DNA of 34,410 nucleotides from contig DAVZID010000036.1 in the NCBI GenBank assembly GCA_052273485.1, forward strand, positions 1 to 34,410. Reading direction: 5' to 3'. Source of the DNA: Anthropogastromicrobium sp052273485. Its GTDB lineage: Bacteria; Bacillota; Clostridia; Lachnospirales; Lachnospiraceae. The notes beneath the pieces were generated by a model, which saw only the letters and a list, made by a program, of their open reading frames with translations, did not search any database and had not been told where the DNA came from. Shown here one piece after another: positions 24,239 through 33,181 of this stretch (within the stretch, counting starts at the first letter, position 1; each line of letters begins with the position of its first letter). The position numbers were made by a program, and so were the translations under genes.

Positions 24239-25990
24239 ATGAGAAATATGCAGAAAGTGTGTGCAGCACTTCTGGCAGGTGTGATGACTGTTGGTACAGC
24301 AGCACCGGCAGTATTCGCAGAAGAGACGACAACTGAAAATGCGACAACTGAGAGCGCAACAACCGAGAATGCAGATGCAACGGAAGATGTTACATTGACC
24401 GATGAGCAGGTAATTAACGTAAGAACAACTGCGTTCGGAAACAATTACGACGTTCAGGATATGGGCTGGCGTTGGATGATGGCAGCTTGCTACGAGGGAT
24501 TATACCGCGATGTAGCAGATGAGAATGGAGATCAGTTCATCTTAGCAGGAGCAGAGAGTGTTGACATTTCCGATGATGGAACCGTTTACACCTATCATTT
24601 AAGAGAGGATGCAAAGTGGTCAGATGGCGTTGCCGTTACCGCTCATGATTATGAGTACGGCTGGAAGCGTTTGTTAAATCCAGATTATGGATATGACTAC
24701 GCATCTTTCATCTATAACGTAGTAGGAGCAGAGGAGTACAACTCCGGTGAGGGATCTGCTGATGACGTTATGGCAGTAGCACTTGACGATTATACCTTCC
24801 AGGTTACCTTAAAGGTAGCTGATCCGACCTTCGAGTCTAAGTTAGTAGCAACCCCACTGTATCCGACCCGTGAGGATCTGGCTGAGGCAGCTGGTGACAA
24901 CTGGGGTAAGGATTGGACCCTTTGCGTATACAACGGACCATTCTGCATGACCGATCTGGTTGAGGACAACAAGATGGTATGGACAAAGAATGCAGAGTAC
25001 TGGGATGCTGAGAATGTACATCTGGATACGGTTAACTGGTTTATCGTAGCGCAAGAGTCTACCGCAGCTACCATGTTTGAGAATGGTGAGCTGGATCAGT
25101 ATCAGCCGACTGGCGACTATGCAATCAAGTTTGCAAAGGAAGCAGAAGAGGGCAAGTATCAGTATCTGGTAACCGATTATCCGGGAACTATTGGTCTTTG
25201 CTTTAACTCTGTAGACGGCGGTATGTCTGGTCTTATGAGCAATGTAAAGATTCGTAAGGCAATTTCTTATTGTATCGACCGTGATGAGATAATCGATGCC
25301 GTATATGGTAAGTATAAGCCAGCATACAGCTATGTTGCACCGGCAATCACCTTCAATGGTTCTTCTTACCGTGATCAGGTAGGAAACATCATCGAGGATG
25401 AGTATAATGAGTATGTAGGTGATACCGATAAGATCGTAGCACTGTTTCAGGAAGGTCTGGATGAGTTAGGTATTGAAACTCCAATCGAGGATATTACACT
25501 GACTTATCTGACAAGTGGTTCTACTACTGAGGGACAGGCTGAAAGAGAGTACATTCAGCAGTCCATCGAGGAGACGCTTGGTCTTACCGTTGATTTAAGC
25601 GTAGCTGGTGACAGCTCCCTGTTTATTGCAGATCGAAACGAAGGAAACTTCGACTTCTTCTTAAGTGGTTGGTATTCAGATTACAACGATCCGCTTGATT
25701 TCCTGTACACCTACTACACCGATGCATATGGCAAGTCCTTTGGTGGATACAGCAATCCAGAGTATGATAAGTTAGCTGATGAGCTGAATGGTGAGACGGA
25801 TATGGACAAGCGTCTTGAGATCTATGAGCAGATGGAGAAGATCCTTCTGTTAGACGATTGTGCATTCGCACCGATCTATCATGCAACTAAGCAGGTGCTG
25901 CTTCAGAACTGGGTTAAGGATTACCGTACTTCTTCCTTCGGAGCAAGCGCAGAGTTTATCTGGACCTACATCGACGGCAAGAATCAGTAA
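24239..25990 (+). CDS. oppA: Oligopeptide ABC transporter substrate-binding protein
   Basis: A 583-residue extracellular solute-binding protein (SBP_bac_5 family) that captures peptides for the OppBCDF importer. After an N-terminal tail it has the family pattern MAACYEGLYR, then YTYHLREDAKWSDGVAVTAHDYEYGWKRLL (two adjoining motifs) and IRKAISYCIDRDEI. Near the C-terminus are GWYSDYNDPLDFLYTYY and DDCAFAPIYH. The signal peptide (hydrophobic core about 8-22, cleavage after AVFA at 27) has no lipobox Cys, which is unusual for a Gram-positive binding protein. A TTENATTESATTENA-type low-complexity linker follows (about 30-50). The ATG at 24239 is chosen for its AAGGAGGAG site; the frame is open further upstream, but that part covers the promoter. 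Confidence 0.94.
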   Translation: MRNMQKVCAALLAGVMTVGTAAPAVFAEETTTENATTESATTENADATEDVTLTDEQVINVRTTAFGNNYDVQDMGWRWMMAACYEGLYRDVADENGDQFILAGAESVDISDDGTVYTYHLREDAKWSDGVAVTAHDYEYGWKRLLNPDYGYDYASFIYNVVGAEEYNSGEGSADDVMAVALDDYTFQVTLKVADPTFESKLVATPLYPTREDLAEAAGDNWGKDWTLCVYNGPFCMTDLVEDNKMVWTKNAEYWDAENVHLDTVNWFIVAQESTAATMFENGELDQYQPTGDYAIKFAKEAEEGKYQYLVTDYPGTIGLCFNSVDGGMSGLMSNVKIRKAISYCIDRDEIIDAVYGKYKPAYSYVAPAITFNGSSYRDQVGNIIEDEYNEYVGDTDKIVALFQEGLDELGIETPIEDITLTYLTSGSTTEGQAEREYIQQSIEETLGLTVDLSVAGDSSLFIADRNEGNFDFFLSGWYSDYNDPLDFLYTYYTDAYGKSFGGYSNPEYDKLADELNGETDMDKRLEIYEQMEKILLLDDCAFAPIYHATKQVLLQNWVKDYRTSSFGASAEFIWTYIDGKNQ

Positions 25991-26092
25991 TCAAAATGGA
26001 AACTTTGAAGGAAATACAAGAGGAATACGAGAAACGTAAATCCTACAAAGGACACAGAAAACAAGATTTAAAAATAAAAACCCAAGCGTTTT

Positions 26093-26122
26093 GGAAGGGC
26101 TCGGTAGCGGGCCCTTCCTTTT
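26093..26122 (+). terminator. Intercistronic terminator/attenuator between oppA and oppB
   Basis: GGAAGGGC (26093-26100) pairs with GCCCTTCC (26111-26118) around a 10-base loop, and TTTT follows. It lies inside the opp operon. Partial termination here would give more oppA than oppBCDF transcript, a common arrangement for binding-protein operons. Confidence 0.85.
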
Positions 26123-26192
26123 CATAATCGTTACGATAACAGAAAAAGATGCAAAGAAAAAAACACAAAGAAAAAGAACAGGAGATCCGATC

Positions 26193-27152
26193 ATGGGTAG
26201 ATATTTGATCAGGCGTTTGGCCGAGCTGATTCTGACGATCTTTCTGATCGCAACAGCGACCTTTTTTCTGCTGGAAGCGGTTCCGGGTGATCCGCTGACC
26301 CAGAGAGCAGACCATTTGCCGGAACAGACGCGTACTGTTTTGTACCAGCGCTATGGCCTGGACAAGCCGGTAATGGAACGTTATTTATTGACAATGAAAA
26401 AAATGTGCAAGGGTGACTTTGGTGAATCCTTTGTCTATGCAGGTCAGACTGTAACAGGTCTGTTAAAGACAAAGCTTCCGGTATCAGCAAGACTTGGTAT
26501 TCAGCAGATGTTACTTGGTGTAACAGTGGGATTGCTGCTTGGAATCGTGGCAGCGATGAAGAGGGGAACTTTCGTAGATTATCTGATTGTCGGACTGTCG
26601 GTACTATTGATATCCGTGCCGCATCTGATTTTTGGATTGCTATTACAGAAGATTTTTGCAGGTAACCTGCGATGGTTCCCAACAATCGGATGGCCGGAAG
26701 GAAAGGATCTGTGGTTTGGCGGCTGGAAGTATACCGTACTTCCGACATTGACCGGATGTTTCTCTTACATTGCCACCTACACGAGACTGTTAAAGACTTC
26801 TATGCTGGACGTTATCAATCAGGATTACGTGTTAACTGCAGAGTCAAAGGGCTTGAGCAGAGGTGCAATCATCCGCAAGCATATCTTGCGTAACTCCTTT
26901 ATTCCGGTTATGACGCAGCTTCCAATGTCCGTTGCGATGTGTATCACAGGTTCCTTCTTTATTGAAAGTATCTTCGCCATTCCTGGAATTGGGCAATATT
27001 ATGTAACGGCTGTAAACAATCAGGATCTGTCAATTGTAATGGGTGAGACAGTGCTTTTGTCAATCCTGTATATCGCTGTCATCTTTATCACGGATGTGCT
27101 GTACGTATTTGTCGATCCGAGAATTGAGATGCCGGGTAAGAGAAGAAAGTAA
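26193..27152 (+). CDS. oppB: Oligopeptide ABC transporter permease
   Basis: A 319-residue inner permease of the DppB/OppB type. It begins MGRYLIRRLAELILTIFLIATATFFLLEAVPGDPLTQ (two motifs, 1-38), the normal OppB N-terminus, followed by RYGLDKPV and a GDFGESF motif. The ATPase-contact loop, LTAESKGLSRGAIIRKHILRN, is present near residues 210-231, and the chain ends at DPRIEMPG. About six membrane segments are visible. The ATG at 26193 has an AGGAG site eight bases upstream; the frame extends upstream through the terminator hairpin, which is not a credible start. oppC begins 13 bases later. Confidence 0.94.
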   Translation: MGRYLIRRLAELILTIFLIATATFFLLEAVPGDPLTQRADHLPEQTRTVLYQRYGLDKPVMERYLLTMKKMCKGDFGESFVYAGQTVTGLLKTKLPVSARLGIQQMLLGVTVGLLLGIVAAMKRGTFVDYLIVGLSVLLISVPHLIFGLLLQKIFAGNLRWFPTIGWPEGKDLWFGGWKYTVLPTLTGCFSYIATYTRLLKTSMLDVINQDYVLTAESKGLSRGAIIRKHILRNSFIPVMTQLPMSVAMCITGSFFIESIFAIPGIGQYYVTAVNNQDLSIVMGETVLLSILYIAVIFITDVLYVFVDPRIEMPGKRRK

Positions 27153-27165
27153 GGGAGGAGAAAAC

Positions 27166-28077
27166 ATGCTCACAGCTGATAAATTTAAGCGGGTTGGCTA
27201 TACAAAAGAAGAAGCAGAGCGTATTGACCGCCCAACAATTTCTTACTGGCAGGATGCCTGGAGAAGACTTAAGAAAAATCCAGTGGCAATGGCGTCTCTC
27301 GTCGTGCTCGGACTGGTGTTAATCATGGTTATTATTGGACCATATATCAGAGGCTACGATTTTGTTTCAAAGAATGTAAAAGAGAAGAACCAGGGAATGA
27401 GTGCAAAGTACTGGTTTGGAACTGATTATCTGGGACGTGACTTGTTCTCACGTGTTTGGATGGGTGCAAGAGCATCTATCATTATTGCGCTTGTGGCAAC
27501 AGCATTAAAGCTGGTTGTAGGAACACTTTATGGTGCAGCAATGGCACATTTTGGTGGTTGGGTCGATGATGTTTTGATGCGTATCATCGAGGTCATCAAC
27601 TCCCTTCCGAGCCTTTTGATCACCATTTTGATCATGATGGTATTAGGAAACAATATGTTTGCATTGCTCGTTGCTCTTAGTATTACCGCATGGTGCAGCA
27701 CCGCGAGACAGGTTCGTGGTATGATTAAGCAGTTAAAGGAATCCGAGTATGTCTATGCGGCAGAGGTGCTTGGCGCAAAGCCGTCCCGCATCATCTTAAA
27801 ACATTACGTTCCGAACATGTTAGGAATTTTGATTTTAAACATTTCCACCTCCATTCCGTCCTTCATCTTTACAGAGGCAGGACTGAGCTTCCTTGGAATT
27901 GGTCTGACCGCACCGGAGATCAGTCTTGGTGTATTGATTTCACAGGGACAGCAGACACTTGATTTCTATCCGACACAGCTGATTTGGCCGTGTGTGGTTC
28001 TGTGTGTAATCGTTATGGCATTTAACCTGCTCGGTGATGGACTGCGTGATGCGCTTGACCCGAGACTTCGCCAGTAA
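27166..28077 (+). CDS. oppC: Oligopeptide ABC transporter permease
   Basis: A 303-residue permease partner of OppB. It has the OppC-type N-terminal cytoplasmic tail with SYWQDAWRRLKKNPVAMASL, the extracytoplasmic motif FGTDYLGRDLFSRVWMGARAS (about 85-105), and the EAA loop YVYAAEVLGAKPSRIILKH. The C-terminus FNLLGDGLRDALDPRL is diagnostic. About six membrane segments are visible. The ATG at 27166 follows AAGGGAGGAG, a strong site; the frame upstream overlaps oppB and is not used. Confidence 0.95.
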   Translation: MLTADKFKRVGYTKEEAERIDRPTISYWQDAWRRLKKNPVAMASLVVLGLVLIMVIIGPYIRGYDFVSKNVKEKNQGMSAKYWFGTDYLGRDLFSRVWMGARASIIIALVATALKLVVGTLYGAAMAHFGGWVDDVLMRIIEVINSLPSLLITILIMMVLGNNMFALLVALSITAWCSTARQVRGMIKQLKESEYVYAAEVLGAKPSRIILKHYVPNMLGILILNISTSIPSFIFTEAGLSFLGIGLTAPEISLGVLISQGQQTLDFYPTQLIWPCVVLCVIVMAFNLLGDGLRDALDPRLRQ

Positions 28078-28102
28078 AACAAAGGAGAAACTAGGAAAAA
28101 CT

Positions 28103-29131
28103 ATGAGTGACCAGAAAAATGATAAGATAATAGAAGTAAAAAACTTAAGAGTGTCCTACCATACCTATGCGGGCGAAGTAAAATCGGTGCGCGGTGTTTC
28201 CTTTGATTTAAAGGAAGGCGAGGCACTTGCCATCGTTGGTGAGTCCGGCTGTGGAAAGTCCGTTACTGCAAAGACCATCATGGGTCTGATCAAGGGACCG
28301 CAGGGCGAGATCAAAGAGGGCAGCGAGATCCTTTACCATGGAGAGAACATTCTGAATTATAATAAGAAGCAATGGCAGGCATACAAGGGCGGTGAGGTTG
28401 CCATCATCTTTCAGGATGCGCTTGCTTCGTTAAATCCGACGATGCGTGTTGGAAAGCAGATCATGGAAAATCTGATGGCGCACAAGCATATGACAAAGGA
28501 TGAGGCCAAAAAAGAAGCCGTTCGAATGCTTCGCATGGTTGGCATTCCGGAGCCAGAGAAGCGCGTACGTCAGTATCCGCACGAGTTTTCCGGCGGTATG
28601 AGACAGCGTGTCATGATCGCAATCGCATTCGCATGTGACCCGAAGGTCTTAATCTGTGATGAGCCGACTACCGCACTTGACGTAACCATTCAGGGACAGA
28701 TTCTTGATATCATCAAGGGCTTACAGAGAGAGCATAACACCTCTGTTATCATGATTACCCATGACCTTGGTGTTGTCGCAAATATTGCACAGAAGATCGC
28801 CGTTATGTATTCTGGTATGATCGTCGAGCGTGGAAGCTGCGAGGACATTTTCTATCGCCCGAGACATCCGTATACATGGGCATTGATTCGTTCCGTGCCA
28901 AGACTTGATCTTGAGAATAAGCAGGTGCTTGCATCCATTCCAGGTACACCGCCAGATTTGTTAAATCCGCCAGTTGGATGTCCATTCTGTACCAGATGTG
29001 AGTATTGTATGGAAATCTGCAAGGAGCAGATGCCAGAGGTCACCGATTTTGGCGACGGACACGAGGCAAGCTGCTGGCTGCATCATCCGCTGGCACCGAA
29101 GGTAGAGATGCCGGGAGAAGAGAAGGAGTAA
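28103..29131 (+). CDS. oppD: Oligopeptide ABC transporter ATPase
   Basis: One of the two ATPases of the Opp importer, 342 residues. Walker A is GESGCGKS (46-53), the signature is FSGGMRQRVMIA, Walker B is VLICDEPTTALD, and the switch His is in ITHDLGVVA. The oligopeptide-transporter C-terminal extension is present: RHPYTWALIRSVP, IPGTPPDLLNPPVGCPF, then a Cys-rich segment with CTRCEYCMEIC and a final CW. Conserved Cys in this extension bind a [4Fe-4S] cluster in a mycobacterial homologue, so a cluster is possible here. The ATG at 28103 follows AGGAAAAAC; an in-frame upstream ATG lies within oppC. Confidence 0.94.
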   Translation: MSDQKNDKIIEVKNLRVSYHTYAGEVKSVRGVSFDLKEGEALAIVGESGCGKSVTAKTIMGLIKGPQGEIKEGSEILYHGENILNYNKKQWQAYKGGEVAIIFQDALASLNPTMRVGKQIMENLMAHKHMTKDEAKKEAVRMLRMVGIPEPEKRVRQYPHEFSGGMRQRVMIAIAFACDPKVLICDEPTTALDVTIQGQILDIIKGLQREHNTSVIMITHDLGVVANIAQKIAVMYSGMIVERGSCEDIFYRPRHPYTWALIRSVPRLDLENKQVLASIPGTPPDLLNPPVGCPFCTRCEYCMEICKEQMPEVTDFGDGHEASCWLHHPLAPKVEMPGEEKE

Positions 29132-29134
29132 AAT

Positions 29135-30142
29135 ATGAACAACGAAAAAGAAGTGCTCCTTTCTGTGAGCCACTTAAAGAAATATTTTCAGGTAGGCAAA
29201 AATGCCACCTTAAAGGCCGTTGACGACGTTTCCTTTGATATTTACAAAGGAGAAACGCTTGGAATGGTAGGAGAGTCCGGCTGTGGAAAGACCACCTGCG
29301 GACGAACCTGCATCGGTCTGTATACAAGAACAGACGGCGAAGTTTTGTTCAAGGGACAGGATCCACAGAAGTTAACTGGAAAGGCCAGACAAAACTATAA
29401 GAAGTCCGTTCAGATGGTTTTTCAGGACCCGTATGGTTCCCTTGACCCACGTATGACAGTTGCCGAGATCATCGGCGAGGGAATTGATATTCACCATCTT
29501 GCAAAGAATAAGAAAGATCGCAACGAGCGTATTTACCACTATTTGGAGTTGGTTGGTTTAAACAGAGAACATGCGAATCGTTTCGTCCACGAGTTTTCTG
29601 GTGGTCAGAGACAGCGTATCGGTATCGCGCGTGCGCTCGCAGTCGAGCCAGAGTTTCTTGTCCTTGATGAGCCAATCTCTGCATTGGACGTTTCCATTCA
29701 GGCACAGATCGTAAATCTTTTGATTGATTTACAGAAGCGCATGGGACTGACCTATCTGTTTGTTGCGCATGATTTGTCGATGGTAAAGCATATCTCCGAC
29801 CGTGTTGCGGTACTGTACCTTGGTACCCTTGTTGAGCTGACCACTTCGGAGGAACTATATGCAAATCCGCAGCATCCGTACACCAGAGCGCTTTTGTCTG
29901 CAATCCCGATTCCGGATCCAAAGATTGAGAAGAAGAGAGACGAGGAGAAGATTCGTCTTGAAGGCGAGGTTCCAAGCCCGATCAACTCCCCGGCAGGCTG
30001 CAAGTTCCAGGGAAGATGTAAGTGTGCAATGCCAATTTGTAAGCAGGAAATGCCGAAGCTTCGCGATATCGGCGGCGGTCATTTTGTTGCATGTCATATG
30101 TGTGATCCAGCAAACGGCTGCGAGACAGGAAAGTGTGTATGA
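29135..30142 (+). CDS. oppF: Oligopeptide ABC transporter ATPase
   Basis: The second Opp ATPase, 335 residues, starting three bases after oppD. Walker A is GESGCGKTT (46-54), the Q-loop region is QMVFQDPYGSLDPRM, and the signature is FSGGQRQRIGIARAL. Walker B is FLVLDEPISALD and the switch His is in VAHDLSMVKHI. The C-terminal extension PQHPYTRALLSAIPIPDP..GEVPSPINSPAGC is typical of OppF. It carries a run of Cys (CKFQGRCKCAMPIC, VACHMC) and ends with extra Cys in GCETGKCV. Its stop overlaps the start of the next small gene as ATGA (30139-30142). Confidence 0.95.
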   Translation: MNNEKEVLLSVSHLKKYFQVGKNATLKAVDDVSFDIYKGETLGMVGESGCGKTTCGRTCIGLYTRTDGEVLFKGQDPQKLTGKARQNYKKSVQMVFQDPYGSLDPRMTVAEIIGEGIDIHHLAKNKKDRNERIYHYLELVGLNREHANRFVHEFSGGQRQRIGIARALAVEPEFLVLDEPISALDVSIQAQIVNLLIDLQKRMGLTYLFVAHDLSMVKHISDRVAVLYLGTLVELTTSEELYANPQHPYTRALLSAIPIPDPKIEKKRDEEKIRLEGEVPSPINSPAGCKFQGRCKCAMPICKQEMPKLRDIGGGHFVACHMCDPANGCETGKCV

Positions 30143-30534
30143 CACCGAATAAAAAAGATACAAAAAATACAAAAGAGACGATAAAAAAGGCGGTTACAGA
30201 TGCAGGAAAGGCATTTGTGGTTGGCGTGATCGCCGCAGCTGTCTTGTCTGTCGTATTGTTTACAGGCGGTTTTCTCGTTGGACACCTGCAGGTAGCAAAC
30301 GGATTTGAAGTGATGAAGGATGGTCTTTTACTGATCGGTGCGATTGGACTTTTTCTAGTGGCTGGAATGCTTCTTGCCAAAGGAAAGAAAGAGAACGTAG
30401 ATGAGAAGAAAGAGGCCAAGAACGGCTGGCGAAATCACTTCGCTGTGATTGGCTTAAAGACAGTCGTTCTCATGATCAGCGTTGCCTTTTTGTTGGTGGC
30501 ATCGGTGGCAGACTGGATTTTGCTGAATACGTGA
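30139..30534 (+). CDS. Small membrane protein translationally coupled to oppF
   Basis: A 131-residue protein of unrecognised family. A Lys/Thr-rich, soluble N-terminus (1-23) is followed by three hydrophobic segments at about 26-50, 62-80 and 104-127. The second and third are separated by a Lys/Glu-rich loop (GKKENVDEKKEAKNGW). The ATG overlaps the oppF stop and has a CAGGAAAG site inside oppF, so it is co-translated with the importer; an in-frame GTG two codons earlier is less likely. A strong inverted repeat follows it. The topology vaguely recalls small DUF-type membrane proteins, but I assign no family. A role linked to the Opp system is suggested only by position. Confidence 0.8.
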   Translation: MTPNKKDTKNTKETIKKAVTDAGKAFVVGVIAAAVLSVVLFTGGFLVGHLQVANGFEVMKDGLLLIGAIGLFLVAGMLLAKGKKENVDEKKEAKNGWRNHFAVIGLKTVVLMISVAFLLVASVADWILLNT

Positions 30535-30585
30535 TGCATGGTTACTGGTAATTACATGTTGGGAAAAAGGAAAGGCAGCTGATTG

Positions 30586-30628
30586 ATAAGTCGCTATAGG
30601 AGAATACTATAGCGACTTATTGATTTTT
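30586..30628 (+). terminator. Terminator at the end of the opp operon
   Basis: A perfect 14-bp stem ATAAGTCGCTATAG (30586-30599) / CTATAGCGACTTAT (30607-30620) with loop GAGAATA is followed by TGATTTTT. The T-run is interrupted, so it could also act as an mRNA-stabilising hairpin. The remaining bases to 30788 are purine-rich, with a 12-bp palindrome at 30659-30670. Confidence 0.8.
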
Positions 30629-30658
30629 AATTATGGACAATAACAAAGAAAAAAGGTA

Positions 30659-30670
30659 TCCTTTAAAGGA
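30659..30670. promoter_or_regulatory. 12-bp palindrome upstream of the cystathionine-enzyme gene (possible operator)
   Basis: TCCTTTAAAGGA is a perfect palindrome about 120 bases before the next gene and just upstream of a weak TTGGAT (30688-30693). It could be an operator for a dimeric regulator, but no regulator is known and chance is possible in this AT-rich stretch. Confidence 0.3.
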
Positions 30671-30788
30671 ACTGTAAAAAGAAAGTATTGGATTCTTCTC
30701 ATTTTGAAATAAAAATAGAAAGAAAAAGATACGAATAAAAAGAGACAGATACGAGTTTGAATATTTTGAATATAAGGAGACTACGAAA

Positions 30789-31943
30789 ATGGATTTCAAA
30801 TTTGAGACACGATGTATTCACAGAGAGCATGAGTATGAGGAGGGTCATCCATACGGTTCCGTATGCACACCGATCTATCAGACAGCGACCTTCTATCATC
30901 CAGGGATCGGACAGACCACAGGCTTTAACTACACAAGAGAGAGCAACCCAACTAGAAGTGAGTTAGAAGAGATCGTGACCTCACTTGAGGAGGCAAAGGA
31001 TACCGTAGCTTGTGCAAACGGTATGGCTGCGATTGTGTTGTGTATGGAGCTATTTGAGTCTGGAGATCATATTGTATGCTCAGAGGATCTGTATGGCGGT
31101 TCTGTTCGTATGTTCCAGACAACGGGAGAGAAGCGCGGACTGAGTTTCACCTATGTGAATACCGCAGACGTTGCAGCAACTGAGGCGGCAATTCAGAGCA
31201 ATACAAAGGCTCTTTACATTGAGACACCGAGTAATCCAACGATGCAGATCACCGATCTTTCTGAAATGAGACGTCTTGCAGACAAGTATAATCTTCTCGT
31301 GATCGTTGACAATACCTTCTTATCACCTTATTTTCAGAAGCCAATCCGTTTTGGCGCGGACCTTGTCCTTCACAGCGGAACAAAATTCCTTGGCGGACAT
31401 AACGATACCTTGGCAGGATTTTTATCGACCTCGAGAGAGGATTTGGCAGCAAAAATCCGCTATCTGTATAAGACTGTTGGAAGCTGTCTGGCTCCGTTTG
31501 ACAGCTATTTAATCATCCGTGGTATTAAGACACTGCCGATTCGTATGGAGCGTCAGCAGGAGAATGCACTTACGATCGCAAAGTGGTTAAAGACTCAGAA
31601 GAAGATTAAGCAGGTTTACTACATTGGTTTGGAGGATCATCCGGGCTACGAGATCAACAAGAAGCAGACGACCGGTTTTGGAAGCATGATTTCTCTTCGC
31701 ACCGACAGCGAGGCAACTGCGCGCCGCGTGCTTGAGCGCATTCGTCTGATTACCTATGCAGAGAGCCTTGGCGGTGTAGAGTCCCTTATGACCTATCCGA
31801 TGTTACAGACACACGGCGATGTTCCGGTTGAGACAAGAGAGCGTCTGGGAATCACTGAAGACTTCCTGCGTTTTTCAGTAGGAATCGAAAATGTAGATGA
31901 TTTGATCGCTGATCTTGATCAGGCATTAAATGGAGAAGACTGA
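30789..31943 (+). CDS. Cys/Met metabolism PLP-dependent enzyme (cystathionine gamma-lyase/synthase-like)
   Basis: A 384-residue member of the trans-sulfuration family. Motifs are FNYTRESNPTRSELE (46-60), CANGMAAI, the substrate-site stretch EDLYGGSVRMF (99-109) and IETPSNPTMQI. These are followed by IVDNTFLSPYFQKPI and the PLP lysine Lys199 in LHSGTKFLGGHNDTLAG. Methionine gamma-lyases have a Cys directly after the YG of the substrate-site motif, but here it is Gly104. A cystathionine gamma-lyase, gamma-synthase or beta-lyase role therefore seems likelier; these cannot be separated by eye. A TAAGGAGA site precedes the ATG. The PatB-like gene follows after 38 bases. Confidence 0.9.
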   Translation: MDFKFETRCIHREHEYEEGHPYGSVCTPIYQTATFYHPGIGQTTGFNYTRESNPTRSELEEIVTSLEEAKDTVACANGMAAIVLCMELFESGDHIVCSEDLYGGSVRMFQTTGEKRGLSFTYVNTADVAATEAAIQSNTKALYIETPSNPTMQITDLSEMRRLADKYNLLVIVDNTFLSPYFQKPIRFGADLVLHSGTKFLGGHNDTLAGFLSTSREDLAAKIRYLYKTVGSCLAPFDSYLIIRGIKTLPIRMERQQENALTIAKWLKTQKKIKQVYYIGLEDHPGYEINKKQTTGFGSMISLRTDSEATARRVLERIRLITYAESLGGVESLMTYPMLQTHGDVPVETRERLGITEDFLRFSVGIENVDDLIADLDQALNGED

Positions 31944-31981
31944 TATAAAGTGATGATTTGACAAGATGTGGAGGTTTCAAT

Positions 31982-33157
31982 TTGAAATACGATTTTGATA
32001 AAATTACAGACCGCAAAGGTACGGACTGTTTAAAATATGATTTTGCAAAAGAACGTGGCAGACACGAAGGCATTTTGCCGCTTTGGGTAGCTGATATGGA
32101 TTTTCCAACGCTGCCACAGGTCAGCGAGCGTCTTAGAAAAATCACTGAGCATGGAATTTACGGCTACAGTGATGCGAAGGAGCCGTATTTTGAGGCACTT
32201 TTAGGCTGGTATGAAAAACATTTTTCATGGAAAATTCAGAAGGAATGGCTGATCAAGACACCGGGTGTTGTCTTTGCACTGGCAGCTGCTGTGCGTGCAT
32301 ACACAAAGCCGGGTGAGGCAGTTTTATTACAGCAGCCTGTTTATTATCCATTTACCGAGGTTATCACAGACAATGAGCGCATTGTTGTAAATAGCCCATT
32401 AAAGCTGATGGATGGTCATTACGAGATTGATTTTGACGATTTTGAGAGCAAAATTCGTGACAATCACGTAAAGCTGTTTTTGATGTGCAGCCCACATAAC
32501 CCGGTTGGCCGTGTCTGGAAGAAGTGGGAGTTAGAAAAGGTAGGAGAGATCTGCATTCGCTATGGCGTGATCGTTGTGAGCGATGAGATTCACAGCGACT
32601 TTACTTGGGGTGAGAATAAACATCTGATGTTTGCGTCGCTTTCTGAGGAGTTTGCAAACATCAGCATTACCTGCACTGCACCGAGTAAGACCTTTAACCT
32701 CGCTGGTCTTCAGGTTTCCAATATCTTTATTCCAAACGAAACACTTCGTCAGAAATTTAAGAAGGCAGTCGATGCGGCAGGCTACAGTCAGGTCAATGTT
32801 ATGGGCTTAGAGGCGTGTCAGGCAGCATATGAGTATGGCGAGGACTGGCTGACGCAGTTAAAGGCGTATTTGGAAGGCAATATTGCATTTGTACGTGAAT
32901 TTATTCAGACGAGACTTCCGAAGCTTTCGATGATTCAGCCAGAGGGAACCTATCTGTTATGGGTTGATTTTCGTGCGCTTGGATTAACCGAAGCGCAGCG
33001 ACAGGATTTGATTGAGAATAAGGCAAATCTGTGGCTGGACAGCGGTGCAATGTTTGGACCGGACGGAGAGGGCTTTGAGCGCTTTAATGTTGCGTGCCCA
33101 CGCTCTGTATTGCAGCAGGCATTTGAGCAGCTTGAGGCAGCAGTCAATAGCTTATAA
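31982..33157 (+). CDS. PatB/MalY-type C-S lyase (cystathionine beta-lyase), TTG start
   Basis: A fold-type I PLP enzyme of 391 residues that cleaves C-S bonds of cystathionine or cysteine, releasing pyruvate, ammonia and a thiol or sulfide. Motifs are YDFDKITDRKGTDCLKYDF at the N-terminus, PLWVADMDFP (33-42), GIYGYSD, and LMCSPHNPVGRVW (Asn173). These are followed by VSDEIHSDF (Asp201) and the PLP lysine Lys236 in APSKTFNLAGLQ. PatB proteins normally begin M-K-Y-D-F-D, which fits only the TTG at 31982 here. That codon has GGAGG seven bases upstream. An earlier TTG at 31958 is in frame but overlaps that site. It follows the cystathionine-family gene closely, suggesting a sulfur amino acid unit. 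Confidence 0.9.
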   Translation: MKYDFDKITDRKGTDCLKYDFAKERGRHEGILPLWVADMDFPTLPQVSERLRKITEHGIYGYSDAKEPYFEALLGWYEKHFSWKIQKEWLIKTPGVVFALAAAVRAYTKPGEAVLLQQPVYYPFTEVITDNERIVVNSPLKLMDGHYEIDFDDFESKIRDNHVKLFLMCSPHNPVGRVWKKWELEKVGEICIRYGVIVVSDEIHSDFTWGENKHLMFASLSEEFANISITCTAPSKTFNLAGLQVSNIFIPNETLRQKFKKAVDAAGYSQVNVMGLEACQAAYEYGEDWLTQLKAYLEGNIAFVREFIQTRLPKLSMIQPEGTYLLWVDFRALGLTEAQRQDLIENKANLWLDSGAMFGPDGEGFERFNVACPRSVLQQAFEQLEAAVNSL

Positions 33158-33181
33158 GAAAATAGGAGGCATAATCAAATT

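Noticed and set aside
30586..30628. Inverted repeat as an attachment site or mobile-element end
   Set aside because: There is no recombinase, target duplication or partner copy. Its position at an operon end with Ts after it fits a terminator.
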